Shown in pieces: positions 26,059-34,999 of a stretch of DNA of 64,000 bases. Position 1 is the stretch's first letter. Each line of letters opens with the position of its first letter. Under the pieces are notes generated by a model. The model was given only the letters and a program-made list of their open reading frames with translations. It did no database searches and had not been told where the DNA came from. Source of the DNA: Candidatus Gastranaerophilales bacterium. GTDB taxonomy: Bacteria > Cyanobacteriota > Vampirovibrionia > Gastranaerophilales > Gastranaerophilaceae. The stretch is from positions 26,257-90,256 of the forward strand of contig CALUYY010000003.1 of assembly GCA_944325155.1 (NCBI GenBank). Reading direction: 5' to 3'. The position numbers were made by a program, and so were the translations under genes.

Positions 26059-27453
26059 ATGACGCCATTCCCGGAAGCAGAAGATATGACCGTAAAAAGG
26101 TTATATGTTGCCCTTAAAAGAAGCGATATGCAGCTTTTACAAATGGGCGCACACAAACTGCATGAAAAATTTTACACCGGATACAAATTTGAGCTTCTTG
26201 ATGATTTAAGACAAATTTTATCCTATGTCGAAGAGCAGCAAATCCCCTCCGACATTAAAGAACTTTTAACAACAACAATAAATAATATTTTATCCGGAAA
26301 AGAACCTGAAATTCCTGATGTTATCGAAGAAAAAGAAATTGAACAAAAAGAACTTCCCCTAAATTTTGAAGAAAAAAATAATGCGATACAATCTCAAATT
26401 GAACCTTCCGTTGAAGAAAAAAAGGAAGAAACACCCGTTAAAGAAACTCTTCAAACGGAAAATACGGATATAAAAGAAGATAATTCTTTTATTCAGGATG
26501 AAGCAAATGAAAAAAAAGAAACGGATGTAAACCCCGTCATCTTTACGCCCAAAGAATATATAACCGAAACCGTTTGCAATAACGAACCCGTTTTCAACGA
26601 AGAAAAAACGGAAGAACCCTGTCTGAAAGAAGAACCAAAATTAATAACAAAAAAAGAATCTTCTCTTAAAGATGTTATGGTTTTTTATGACGATAAAGCA
26701 CCTCTGGGGGATTTTGAAAAAAATAAATTATACAGAAATTCAATAGAATCAAATAAAATCGAACCGGATTTATCCGCTCTTATTTCAGACATTAAAAATT
26801 CATACGATGTTCAAACGGATGAAATTGCGGAAATTTTAAAAATGCTGAATACAATTAAGGGTAAAGTCAATTTTATAACGACATCAAAAAGCGAAAATAT
26901 AATAAAAGCTTTTGTTGAAAATAATATTAATTTTGAAATTCCCTTAATTCAAAAAGAAGAAGAATATAAAAAATCAATGACCCTTATTCCTTTATTCGGG
27001 CTTACAAATCTTTTTTGGTGCCCCAAATGCGGTAAAAAAGAATATATAACAAACTTTGACAACAAAGTTTTAAATATCCAGTGCAGACAATGTTTATCCG
27101 TTATGCACCCCGATATTTACGAAACAAATAATCTTAATTCAAATTCAAGCCCTTATTTTTGGATAAAAGCAATAAGCCTTATGAAACAATCATCTGTCTG
27201 GGTTTTAATTAATCCGCCCCTTGATTCAACAAAGGCGCTTATTGTCGGACTTATAAAAACGGGCTTTGAAGTTGCAAGACCCGAAAAAGTTTATATTTTA
27301 TCGAAAGAAACAACCAAAAAAGAATATTTCAAACAATCTTTCAGAGAAATTAATCCGGATTGTCAAATAATATCGGATTTTACATCTTCGATGGAATTGT
27401 GCGAAGAATTTATAAATAACGAAATGACGGCACCGCTTCAATTAAGTGTATAA
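26059..27453 (+). CDS. Zinc-ribbon protein of unknown function downstream of pilT
   Basis: 464 residues, not recognised. The N-terminus (1-85) looks like a helical domain (VKRLYVALKRSDMQLLQMGA). A Lys/Glu-rich, probably disordered stretch spans about 90-210. Around 315-355 a four-cysteine zinc ribbon appears (FWCPKCGKKEY...IQCRQCLSVM). The C-terminal segment (SVWVLINPPLDSTKALIVGL) is unplaced. AAGGAG lies upstream of the ATG at 26059, 17 bases after pilT, so it is probably in the same operon and could be a partner of PilT, but this rests only on position. Confidence 0.7.
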   Translation: MTPFPEAEDMTVKRLYVALKRSDMQLLQMGAHKLHEKFYTGYKFELLDDLRQILSYVEEQQIPSDIKELLTTTINNILSGKEPEIPDVIEEKEIEQKELPLNFEEKNNAIQSQIEPSVEEKKEETPVKETLQTENTDIKEDNSFIQDEANEKKETDVNPVIFTPKEYITETVCNNEPVFNEEKTEEPCLKEEPKLITKKESSLKDVMVFYDDKAPLGDFEKNKLYRNSIESNKIEPDLSALISDIKNSYDVQTDEIAEILKMLNTIKGKVNFITTSKSENIIKAFVENNINFEIPLIQKEEEYKKSMTLIPLFGLTNLFWCPKCGKKEYITNFDNKVLNIQCRQCLSVMHPDIYETNNLNSNSSPYFWIKAISLMKQSSVWVLINPPLDSTKALIVGLIKTGFEVARPEKVYILSKETTKKEYFKQSFREINPDCQIISDFTSSMELCEEFINNEMTAPLQLSV

Positions 27454-27457
27454 AAGC

Positions 27458-28231
27458 ATGGAAACATTCACGACAGACGCAATAAACATAAAAACATACC
27501 CTATAAGCGAAAATGACAGCATTGTTGTTATGTTTTCAAAAGAAATGGGTTTAATAAGAGGAATAGCAAAAGGGGCAAAAAGCCCCAAAAGTAAGCTTGG
27601 CGCAAGAATGCAGTCTTTGGTTGCAAACAAGCTTATGCTGAATAAAAAAAAGAATCTTGATATTATAAAAGAAGCAAGCGCAATAAACCCTTTTAATAAA
27701 TTAAGATACGACCTTGATAAACTCACGATGGCATTTTATACGCTTGAGGTTATAAACACGTTCTGCAAAGACGAAGATAAAGACGAAGAAGAAAATTCTC
27801 TTATATATGACCTTTTGTATAAGACGCTTGAAAATATTCAAAATGCGGAAAGCAAACCGAAAATAATCTTGGCCGTCATTAAATTCCAGCTTATATTTAT
27901 GCAGCTTATGGGGCTTGGCTTAGAGCTTGAAAGATGTCTTAAATGTTCCAAAATCGTCAAGGATGATGCCCTGTTTTCAATTCAGACGGGCGGAATTATC
28001 TGCCCCGATTGCGAAATTGAAAATGTTCAATACGTAAAACTGCACAAAAAAATAAGAGAGTTTTTAATTGCGCTGTTAAAAACACCCGTCGACAAAAAAA
28101 CAATGTATGATGATTTAGTTAATGATAAAATTACAAACGGTTGCTTTAATCTTTTAAAGAAGTATATTGAAATAACGGGCAATAAAAAAAGTAAAAGCTT
28201 AAAAGTAATGGAAGCGGCAAAAGTAAGCTAG
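27458..28231 (+). CDS. recO: DNA repair protein RecO
   Basis: Mediator that helps RecA load on SSB-coated DNA. The 257 residues comprise an N-terminal OB fold (METFTTDAINIKTYPISENDSIVVMFSKEMGLIRGIAKGAK) and a helical C-terminal domain with a zinc site (CLKCSKI...CPDCE). The start is taken as ATG 27458; a GTG at 27446 would overlap the previous gene by 8 bases. It is four bases after that gene. Confidence 0.9.
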   Translation: METFTTDAINIKTYPISENDSIVVMFSKEMGLIRGIAKGAKSPKSKLGARMQSLVANKLMLNKKKNLDIIKEASAINPFNKLRYDLDKLTMAFYTLEVINTFCKDEDKDEEENSLIYDLLYKTLENIQNAESKPKIILAVIKFQLIFMQLMGLGLELERCLKCSKIVKDDALFSIQTGGIICPDCEIENVQYVKLHKKIREFLIALLKTPVDKKTMYDDLVNDKITNGCFNLLKKYIEITGNKKSKSLKVMEAAKVS

Positions 28232-28245
28232 AGGAGAGAAAATTA

Positions 28246-30270
28246 ATGAAAAAAACAAATAATATTAAGGTCCTTTTTCTTATTTTATTATGCTGTTTTA
28301 TAACACCTTCATACGCCAAAATGTCAAAAGAAGCAAATCTTCTTTATAATGAAGCAATCCGTTTTGAAGAAGGCATGAGATTTTCAGATGCCATTGATTT
28401 AATTTTAAAAGCCCTGAATAATTCAAAAGACGATATAACGCTTACGACAAAACTTGCAGGTCTGTATGCAAGAAACGGCGAAGCGGATAAAGCAATAGAA
28501 GCTTATAATAAAGCAATTGAATTAAACCCCGAAGATGCTTTTTTATATATAAGTTTAGGTAACATCTATCAGCAGGAAGGCGATTATGAGAATGCTTTTA
28601 TAACATACACAAAAGCTCAATCTCTTATGCCCGATTACAGATATAATTATTTAAATCTTGCAAATGCAAAATTCTATGATGAAAAATATAATGATGCAAT
28701 TCCTTATTATCAAAAATTTATCTCCGCATATCCTTATAATACCGAAGCGGGAAATCTTCTTGCAAACAGCTATTTAAGCTTAAAAGATTATAAAAATGCA
28801 ATTGAGGAATATGAAAAAGTAAAAGCCAAAAACCCGAATAATTTTAAAGAATATTCGGAACTGGGCATTGCATACTTAAGAGATAAACAATACGAAAAAG
28901 CAAAAGAGAACTTTCAAAAAGCAATTGAATTAAACGAAAAAGATTATATATCAATCGGAAATCTTGCGGTTGTCCAGTCTTACTTAAAAGAAAACTCTGA
29001 AGCTTACGCAAATTTCAATAAAGCTTTCTATATTAACCCCGATTTAAACGAATTAAAATTTGATTATGCAAAGTTGTTGGAAAATATGGGGAAATATGAT
29101 GAAGCGGCAGTTGCTTATCAGGAATATATCGAAGCAAAACCATCGGATAAAGGCGCTTATATGAACCTGGGTATTTTATATCAAAAACAAAATAACCCGA
29201 ATTATGCAATAAGCGTTCTTCAAAAAGGGGTTAAAATTTCCGATGATTTTGACATTAAAAACGAACTTGCAAAAAGCTATTTCCAAAACGGCGAATTTGA
29301 TAAAGCGCTTGAAATATACGAAACGGAACTGAATGAAAATTCCAAAAATTTAAGAGCCGCATATAATAAAGGACTCTGTTTGGAAGCCATGAAACAATAT
29401 AAAGATGCGGATAATATGTTCAGAAAATTATCCTATTTTGAAGACGGCGATTTAAGAGAATTCGGAATTAAAAAAGAAGAAATATTAAACAGCGTTTATT
29501 CCAATTCAATAAGCTGGGCAAATGATTTGGTCAAACAAAAAGAATATAAAAAAGCAAAAGAAATCTACACAAACGCAATTGCCCAAAACCCCGAAAATTC
29601 AAAAGGCTACATAGGCCTTGCAAAAACATATGAGGGGCTTGGCGTTAAAAATAAAGTTGTTGAATCTTATGAAAAAGCAATTGAAGTTTCACCGGATGAC
29701 AATAAAATTTATATGGAATACGGCAAATCTTTAAGCAAAATGAACGAAGAGCAAACGGCACAGGGTGCATTTAAAAAAGCATACGATATGAACAATAAAG
29801 ATATTGAAGCGCTTGAACTTCTGGCAGACAGCTATACAAAAACGGGAAATTTTGAAGGTGCGCTTGAATTATATCAAAAAAGCCTTGAAGATGACCCCGA
29901 TAACGATAATTTATACGTTAAAATAGGAAGCATGTATAAATATCTTAAAGATGATAACAACGCAATTGCAAACTACAATAAAGCATTATCAATCAACCCC
30001 GATAATGCAAACGCATATTTTAACTTAGGTTTGTGCGCTTTTGATAACAACGATTTTGACGGCGCAATCAAACAGTTTGAGAAAGCAATCGAAATTAACC
30101 AAAAATATTCTTTTGCCCTCTGGGGTCTTGCAAAATGTTTTGAGAAAAAAGAAAATAACGACACCGCAATTTATTATTACGAAAAATTTCTTGAAACCTC
30201 AAACAATGAAGAATTAAATAAACAGGCAAAATTAAAAATCGATTCATTGTATAAGGGTTTAGTCGAATAA
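28246..30270 (+). CDS. Exported TPR-repeat protein
   Basis: 674 residues. Residues 1-25 form a signal peptide (IKVLFLILLCCFITPSYA). The rest is a superhelix of roughly 17 tetratricopeptide repeats, for example AIEAYNKAIELNPEDAFLYI and AIANYNKALSINPDNANAYF. No enzymatic domain. It is likely a periplasmic or outer-membrane scaffold. It starts 14 bases after recO with a strong AGAGGAG site, and is followed without a gap by a lipoprotein gene, which may be its partner. Confidence 0.88.
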   Translation: MKKTNNIKVLFLILLCCFITPSYAKMSKEANLLYNEAIRFEEGMRFSDAIDLILKALNNSKDDITLTTKLAGLYARNGEADKAIEAYNKAIELNPEDAFLYISLGNIYQQEGDYENAFITYTKAQSLMPDYRYNYLNLANAKFYDEKYNDAIPYYQKFISAYPYNTEAGNLLANSYLSLKDYKNAIEEYEKVKAKNPNNFKEYSELGIAYLRDKQYEKAKENFQKAIELNEKDYISIGNLAVVQSYLKENSEAYANFNKAFYINPDLNELKFDYAKLLENMGKYDEAAVAYQEYIEAKPSDKGAYMNLGILYQKQNNPNYAISVLQKGVKISDDFDIKNELAKSYFQNGEFDKALEIYETELNENSKNLRAAYNKGLCLEAMKQYKDADNMFRKLSYFEDGDLREFGIKKEEILNSVYSNSISWANDLVKQKEYKKAKEIYTNAIAQNPENSKGYIGLAKTYEGLGVKNKVVESYEKAIEVSPDDNKIYMEYGKSLSKMNEEQTAQGAFKKAYDMNNKDIEALELLADSYTKTGNFEGALELYQKSLEDDPDNDNLYVKIGSMYKYLKDDNNAIANYNKALSINPDNANAYFNLGLCAFDNNDFDGAIKQFEKAIEINQKYSFALWGLAKCFEKKENNDTAIYYYEKFLETSNNEELNKQAKLKIDSLYKGLVE

Positions 30271-30678
30271 ATGAAAAAAATAATTCTTGTTATTTTTATT
30301 TTTCTTTTTTCAATAACGCTTTCGGGCTGCAATAAAGATAAACCCGCCATAATTTTTTCAACAAAACCCTTTAATAATGAAACAATGTATAAACCGCAGA
30401 ATATTTTCCATAAAGGAGAGAGAATTTATTATGCCGTCTATAACCCCGATAATTTTAAAACAAGATTATTAAAACTTCAGGTATTTAAAAAAGAAAGCGA
30501 AAAATCCGAACACTGGGGATATGAATATTTATACAACAGAACGCTTGAATTAAAAAACAAAAAAACTTTTGCCGATTACATCGTTATAAATAATACGGGC
30601 ATTTATGTTTTTCAGATTTTTGATTTTACCGACTTTCAGGAACCCGTTGTTATAGGAATAATTAAAGTTGTCGAATAA
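30271..30678 (+). CDS. Predicted lipoprotein of unknown function
   Basis: 135 residues with a lipobox at the signal peptide end (FSITLSGC-NKDKP, cysteine at about 20), so it should be lipid-anchored. The mature part is a small basic/aromatic domain (KGERIYYAVYNPDNFKTRLL) and is not recognised. It starts immediately after the TPR gene stop and overlaps the next gene by 11 bases; the three are an operon. Confidence 0.75.
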   Translation: MKKIILVIFIFLFSITLSGCNKDKPAIIFSTKPFNNETMYKPQNIFHKGERIYYAVYNPDNFKTRLLKLQVFKKESEKSEHWGYEYLYNRTLELKNKKTFADYIVINNTGIYVFQIFDFTDFQEPVVIGIIKVVE

Positions 30679-31114
30679 ATTTTTAAAAATTAAAAATTTT
30701 ATTGAAGATATAATTTTATCCGTTAAAAATAAATTTCAATCTTCAAAATACGTGGTTAAAGGCAAATGCAGACAATGCGGAAAGTGCTGCTCAAATATAC
30801 TGTTTTCAAATGAAAACGGCTATGTAAAAGACATTGAAACTTTTAAGGAAATGCAAAAAAAGCATTTTATCTATAACTTTTTCTATGAAAACGGAAAAAT
30901 AACAAATGAAGAAAAAGAGCTGGAAGGCGTTATTTTGTTTAAATGCAAACATTTAAACAGAAACAACAAATGTAATATCTATTTTATAAGACCGTTTTTC
31001 TGCAGAGATTACCCTTCAATTAACCCCGATTTTATAAAAATGGGCGGAACAACTCTTGATGATTGCGGATTCAAATTTGCACCCGATAAAGCATTTATAG
31101 AATATTTAAAATAA
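30668..31114 (+). CDS. YkgJ-family cysteine-cluster protein
   Basis: 148 residues starting at TTG 30668, which overlaps the lipoprotein gene. The family mark is a cluster of cysteines binding iron-sulfur or zinc: GKCRQCGKCCSNI near 33-45, then CKHL...CNIYFIRPFFCRDYPSI. The exact biochemical role of YkgJ-like proteins is not known. It ends one base short of the convergent LptD-like gene, with no terminator between them. Confidence 0.8.
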   Translation: MSNKFLKIKNFIEDIILSVKNKFQSSKYVVKGKCRQCGKCCSNILFSNENGYVKDIETFKEMQKKHFIYNFFYENGKITNEEKELEGVILFKCKHLNRNNKCNIYFIRPFFCRDYPSINPDFIKMGGTTLDDCGFKFAPDKAFIEYLK

Positions 31115-31115
31115 A

Positions 31116-33062
31116 TCAGAGATTCTCCGGAACCTTAACTCTGTATAATTCTCTGTCGGATAATTTTCTCTGGTGCTTGCCCAGTTTGTCCGGATGCTCG
31201 ATATTTAATTTTTCATACCTTAAATCAAGGTTATCGGACCCCAATAAAAATAAAAAGTCAAAATGCATATTTTGTCTTATTGTGTCATATGAAAAAGCAA
31301 CCTTAAAATCTTCAGGCCCCACAACCGCATAAATTCTGTTTTCCGTAACAAGGTCGCCTTTTCTGTTATCTTTAAGAGGGGTAAGAGTTCCTCTGTATCC
31401 GACGGATAAAAATCTGTTTAAAATTAAGCTTTCGTCAAACGAAATTGTCTGGCGCCCGTATCTGTATTCATCAAAATAATAAGGAGTATGCCCGTGAACA
31501 CCGCCCACCGTATACATAATTCTTGAATTCCAGCGTTTTAACCTTGATTCGATACTGGGCCCCACCCTTACCATACCGAACGTATCGCCGGTTTCCGAAT
31601 ATACCGTTGCCATACCTTGTGCAACGGCGCTTATTGTTAAATACATATCCTGTTCTTTTGAACCGAATGTTTTAAGAGCTTTGCTTAATTGAGCCATATA
31701 ACGGTAACGCATGCCGTCTCGCATATTATCTTCCTGATGTTCTCTTCTGTAATCGGCTACATAACCCGCTGAAATTCTGTGCCTGAAAACGGTATTTCCC
31801 AAATCTTCCATAAGATAAGAATCATCATAGATTAATTCGGCAATGTATCCGGCTCTGTTACCGCCGTTGAACCATTCGCCCTTATACGCATGGCGTCCTA
31901 TACTTAAATCAAATTTGTCTGTCAGTTTATATTCACCGTTTAAAATTAAATCAGTTGTGCTTGTTGACCAGCCGCCTTCCAATTTCATTCTGTCGGATTT
32001 TAAAATACCCATAATACCGACGCCAAGCTCATCTTCACCGTAAGTTATTGCGGGAGTTGCTCTGAATGTATAGGTTTTTGGAAGTTTAAACGTATACCCG
32101 AGACCCGCATACATACCAAAACCTTTCAGGGAGCCAAACTCGGGCGGAAAATTCATCTCGGTATAAGTTACTTCTTTATCCGAAAAAATTTCCATGGAAG
32201 GAACGTTTGCAATTTTTCTGTTGTGATAATAAACATCAACATCCTGCATTAAAATAGAATCATGGTCCCTTTCGGGTCTTATTATTATTTCTTTTGTTCT
32301 TAATTTATAGGGTTTTGATCTTTCTTTTTTTAAGCTGAAATCAACAAGTCTGGTATCGGGAACCGCCCTTCCGTATTTTAAAAACCCTTGCGAATGCAGT
32401 TCCATCTCAACTCTTTGGTTTAATTCAATGTTGCCGTTAATCTCTTCAATTCTGTCGGAATACGCATATCCTTCTTTTGCGTTTATTCTTAATGTTCCAA
32501 GATTTGTAACGGGTTCATCCATAAGGGCGTTTTCTTCGTTTAAATCTATCATCATATAATCGCCCTCGACTTTTGTGGAGTCTTTAACCATAACAACTTT
32601 ATCATAGAGTCTTATTGTATTATTTTCTTTGTTATAAATTGCCTTATCGGCATTAACCTTAACGCCGTCAGGTGTTGTAATTACAACGTTTCCTCTTGCT
32701 TCAAGCTCGCTTCTGTCTTCAAAATATTCCATTTCGTCGCAATCAATGGTGAGTCCGTCATCTTTCTTTTGGGATTGGACAAATGCAGCATTTGCGGCTT
32801 TTTGTTCCTTTTGTCTTTTTTCCCTCATATAATCAAAGGGGTTTTTAATATGCATCTCCGGTCTTCCGGCTTCAACTCTGGTTAGGTGGTAATCAGACCC
32901 TAAGGGATTATCAAGGTTTACATAAACCGCATTTTTTTCTTCTTTTTTGGGTTCGGAATCTTCAGCACTCACGGTATCTGCCGCATATGCACTTTTAGTG
33001 CAGATACTTAAAAATACAAAGAATAATATATATAAAATTTTATTTATTTTTTTCTGAACCAT
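31116..33062 (-). CDS. LptD/OstA-like outer-membrane protein
   Basis: Probable lipopolysaccharide-export protein. The 648 residues have a signal peptide (LYILFFVFLSICTKSAYA), a charged linker, then an LptA/OstA-type beta-jellyroll (about 104-240: LTIDCDEMEYFEDRSELEAR, GVKVNADKAIYNKENNTIRL) and a long C-terminal region of alternating aromatic strands typical of a barrel. LptD of E. coli is longer (784) and disulfide-linked; the cysteines expected for that are not conserved here, and the barrel is divergent. It argues for a two-membrane envelope. It lies 47 bases after the M23 gene on the same strand. Confidence 0.7.
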   Translation of the reverse strand: MVQKKINKILYILFFVFLSICTKSAYAADTVSAEDSEPKKEEKNAVYVNLDNPLGSDYHLTRVEAGRPEMHIKNPFDYMREKRQKEQKAANAAFVQSQKKDDGLTIDCDEMEYFEDRSELEARGNVVITTPDGVKVNADKAIYNKENNTIRLYDKVVMVKDSTKVEGDYMMIDLNEENALMDEPVTNLGTLRINAKEGYAYSDRIEEINGNIELNQRVEMELHSQGFLKYGRAVPDTRLVDFSLKKERSKPYKLRTKEIIIRPERDHDSILMQDVDVYYHNRKIANVPSMEIFSDKEVTYTEMNFPPEFGSLKGFGMYAGLGYTFKLPKTYTFRATPAITYGEDELGVGIMGILKSDRMKLEGGWSTSTTDLILNGEYKLTDKFDLSIGRHAYKGEWFNGGNRAGYIAELIYDDSYLMEDLGNTVFRHRISAGYVADYRREHQEDNMRDGMRYRYMAQLSKALKTFGSKEQDMYLTISAVAQGMATVYSETGDTFGMVRVGPSIESRLKRWNSRIMYTVGGVHGHTPYYFDEYRYGRQTISFDESLILNRFLSVGYRGTLTPLKDNRKGDLVTENRIYAVVGPEDFKVAFSYDTIRQNMHFDFLFLLGSDNLDLRYEKLNIEHPDKLGKHQRKLSDRELYRVKVPENL

Positions 33063-33109
33063 GATTTTATTTTTATATTTTACAATTCAAATAATTGAAT
33101 GGCAAAATA

Positions 33110-34252
33110 TTATATCGGTGCATATTTAGAGGGATTTACGGGCTTTCCGTTCTCGCGCATTTCAAAATGCAAATGCGGACCCGTTGCATAACCCGTTGCA
33201 CCGACATTTCCTATTATTTGTCCCTTATAAACCGAACTTCCGTTTGATACGCAATAGCTTGATAAGTGAGCATACAAGCTTGTAACGGGAACACCGTTAA
33301 CTTTGCCGTGATCTATAATAACAACTTTGCCGTATCCGCCGTACCAGCCGACATAAATAACTTTTCCCGAATTTGAAGCTTTAACTTTTGCCCCCATCGG
33401 CATGCCAAGGTCAACACCCGTATGGAAAATCGTTCTTTTAAATATGGGGTGGACTCTTGTACCGAAAGGCGAAGTAATACGCCCCGAAACGGGTCTTAAG
33501 AAACCGCCCGAAGTTTTTACCGTTGTTGTTTTGGGCTCGTCTTTTACGGTTTTTTTGATAAATTTACCCAATTGTTCGGATTGCTTTGCAAGTTCTCTTT
33601 CTGATTTTTCCCATGCGGCTCTGTCTGTTTTTAAGCGGTCAATCATTCTTTCGTTGCGCTCAATTGCACTTTGGATAATTTTTTGTTCTTTATCCATTGT
33701 TTTTATGGTGGAGGCAAGATAGGCTTTTTGTTCTTCCATCTGCTGTTTTAATTTTTTTATGTTTAATGCTCTTTGTCTGGCGTCCGCCATTTTTTTATCA
33801 TCAATTCTCATTATTATGTTTTCATAATAAATTCTGTCCAGAAAGTCGTTTAAATCGCCCGATGACATTAAAAATTCAACATATCCCGAGCGTTTTTGTT
33901 TATAAATCTGGACTATTCTTTTGCCGACTTCTTTTTGGTATTGGTTATATTCGGTTATCTGGTTATTTAATTCTTCTCTTAATCTTTCAAGCTCGTTTTG
34001 TGCTTTTTCATATTTAATTTTATTTGCGCTTAAACTGTTTTCGGTTTTTTCAAGTTTTTTCTGATTGTTATATAATTTTCCGGTTTCAATTCTCTCTAAC
34101 AGTCTTAATTTTTTAATTTGTTTTTTTGCCTGTTCTCTTTTTTCCTGAATTTGAATTGCTTTTTGTTCGTTTGCAAAAGAAGGCGCACTTGTTTCCATAC
34201 ATAAAAACAGCGCCAGAAAAGCTATTAATAATGTTTTGACCGTTTTATTCAT
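33110..34252 (-). CDS. EnvC/NlpD-like murein hydrolase activator (coiled coil + M23)
   Basis: 380 residues: signal peptide (MNKTVKTLLIAFLALFLCMETSAPSFA), a long coiled coil (about 30-240) and a C-terminal LytM/M23 domain (about 255-378) with FHTGVDLG (first His and Asp) and GPHLHFE (HxH). The metal ligands look complete, so it could be an active endopeptidase rather than only an activator. The coiled coil plus M23 layout is that of EnvC and PcsB-type proteins that work with FtsEX in cell division. A 35-residue membrane peptide gene sits 6 bases upstream. Confidence 0.85.
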   Translation of the reverse strand: MNKTVKTLLIAFLALFLCMETSAPSFANEQKAIQIQEKREQAKKQIKKLRLLERIETGKLYNNQKKLEKTENSLSANKIKYEKAQNELERLREELNNQITEYNQYQKEVGKRIVQIYKQKRSGYVEFLMSSGDLNDFLDRIYYENIIMRIDDKKMADARQRALNIKKLKQQMEEQKAYLASTIKTMDKEQKIIQSAIERNERMIDRLKTDRAAWEKSERELAKQSEQLGKFIKKTVKDEPKTTTVKTSGGFLRPVSGRITSPFGTRVHPIFKRTIFHTGVDLGMPMGAKVKASNSGKVIYVGWYGGYGKVVIIDHGKVNGVPVTSLYAHLSSYCVSNGSSVYKGQIIGNVGATGYATGPHLHFEMRENGKPVNPSKYAPI

Positions 34253-34258
34253 AAAAAA

Positions 34259-34366
34259 TTATCTTGTTAATATAGGAATGAGTATGGTAAAACCAAAAAA
34301 CCAAAGCGCTACGGCAACAAACAAAAACCCCACTATAACCTGTCTGTATTTTCTGAAAAATTCCAT
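34259..34366 (-). CDS. 35-residue predicted membrane peptide
   Basis: Short open frame MEFFRKYRQVIVGFLFVAV and onward, ending TILIPILTR. A positively charged N-terminus is followed by one hydrophobic helix (about 10-30). The stop lies 6 bases before the M23 gene start on the same strand, so it may be the first gene of that operon. A good Shine-Dalgarno sequence is missing. Small single-pass peptides often assist membrane complexes, but here this is inference from position and composition. Confidence 0.45.
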   Translation of the reverse strand: MEFFRKYRQVIVGFLFVAVALWFFGFTILIPILTR

Positions 34367-34499
34367 ATTTTATATAATTCCCGTACCTTGTATATGTTAA
34401 TAATATTCTAACCAAAAAAAAGCGCCCGTGCAAATTTTATCAAAGGTTTTGTTAACTCATCTACACATCTTTTTTAATAAAATTTTGTTACAAAGTACT

Positions 34500-34528
34500 T
34501 GAATATTAAAAACTTTTAAGTTAGCATA
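34500..34528 (+). promoter_or_regulatory. Candidate promoter of rplS
   Basis: TTGAAT (34500-34505), 17-base spacer, TAGCAT (34523-34528). Leader of about 30 bases with AAGAAGG before the ATG. Confidence 0.5.
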
Positions 34529-34565
34529 AAAATTGCGAAAAAAATAACAGTAAAGAAGGTATAAA

Positions 34566-34922
34566 ATGAACCCGATTATCAATGAAATAGAAAAAGAATA
34601 TACACAAAAAGAAATGCCCGACATGAATCCCGGCGACACGGTTAAAGTTTTCGTAAGAATCATTGAAGGCAACAAAGAACGTATTCAGGCTTTTGAAGGA
34701 ACCGTTATCAAAAAACACGGCTCCGGCATCAATAAAACCGTTACGGTAAGAAAAGTTTTCCAGGGTATCGGTGTTGAACGTGTATTTGCGATTTATTCTC
34801 CCAGAATTGAAAAAATTCAGGTATTAAGAAAAGGTGATGTAAGACGTTCAAAACTTTACTATTTAAGGGAACGCTCCGGCAAAGCCACACGTATCAGAGA
34901 AAAAATGGAAAAAAGAGTTTAA
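34566..34922 (+). CDS. rplS: Ribosomal protein bL19
   Basis: 118 residues with the full L19 pattern: PGDTVKVFVRIIEGNKERIQ, FEGTVIKKHGSGINKT, TVRKVFQGIGVERVF and RRSKLYYLRERSGKATRIRE. Length is normal. The usual rimM-trmD neighbours are absent; the gene has its own promoter and terminator. Confidence 0.97.
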   Translation: MNPIINEIEKEYTQKEMPDMNPGDTVKVFVRIIEGNKERIQAFEGTVIKKHGSGINKTVTVRKVFQGIGVERVFAIYSPRIEKIQVLRKGDVRRSKLYYLRERSGKATRIREKMEKRV

Positions 34923-34947
34923 TTTTAAACTTAAAAACAAGAATTAT

Positions 34948-34982
34948 AAAGCGCCGAATGACTTTTATTTAGGCGCTTTTTT
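34948..34982 (+). terminator. Terminator after rplS
   Basis: 8-bp stem AAAGCGCC / GGCGCTTT with a 16-base loop and T6 run, between rplS and rbgA. Confidence 0.75.
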
Positions 34983-34999
34983 AATAAGAAAGGATAACT

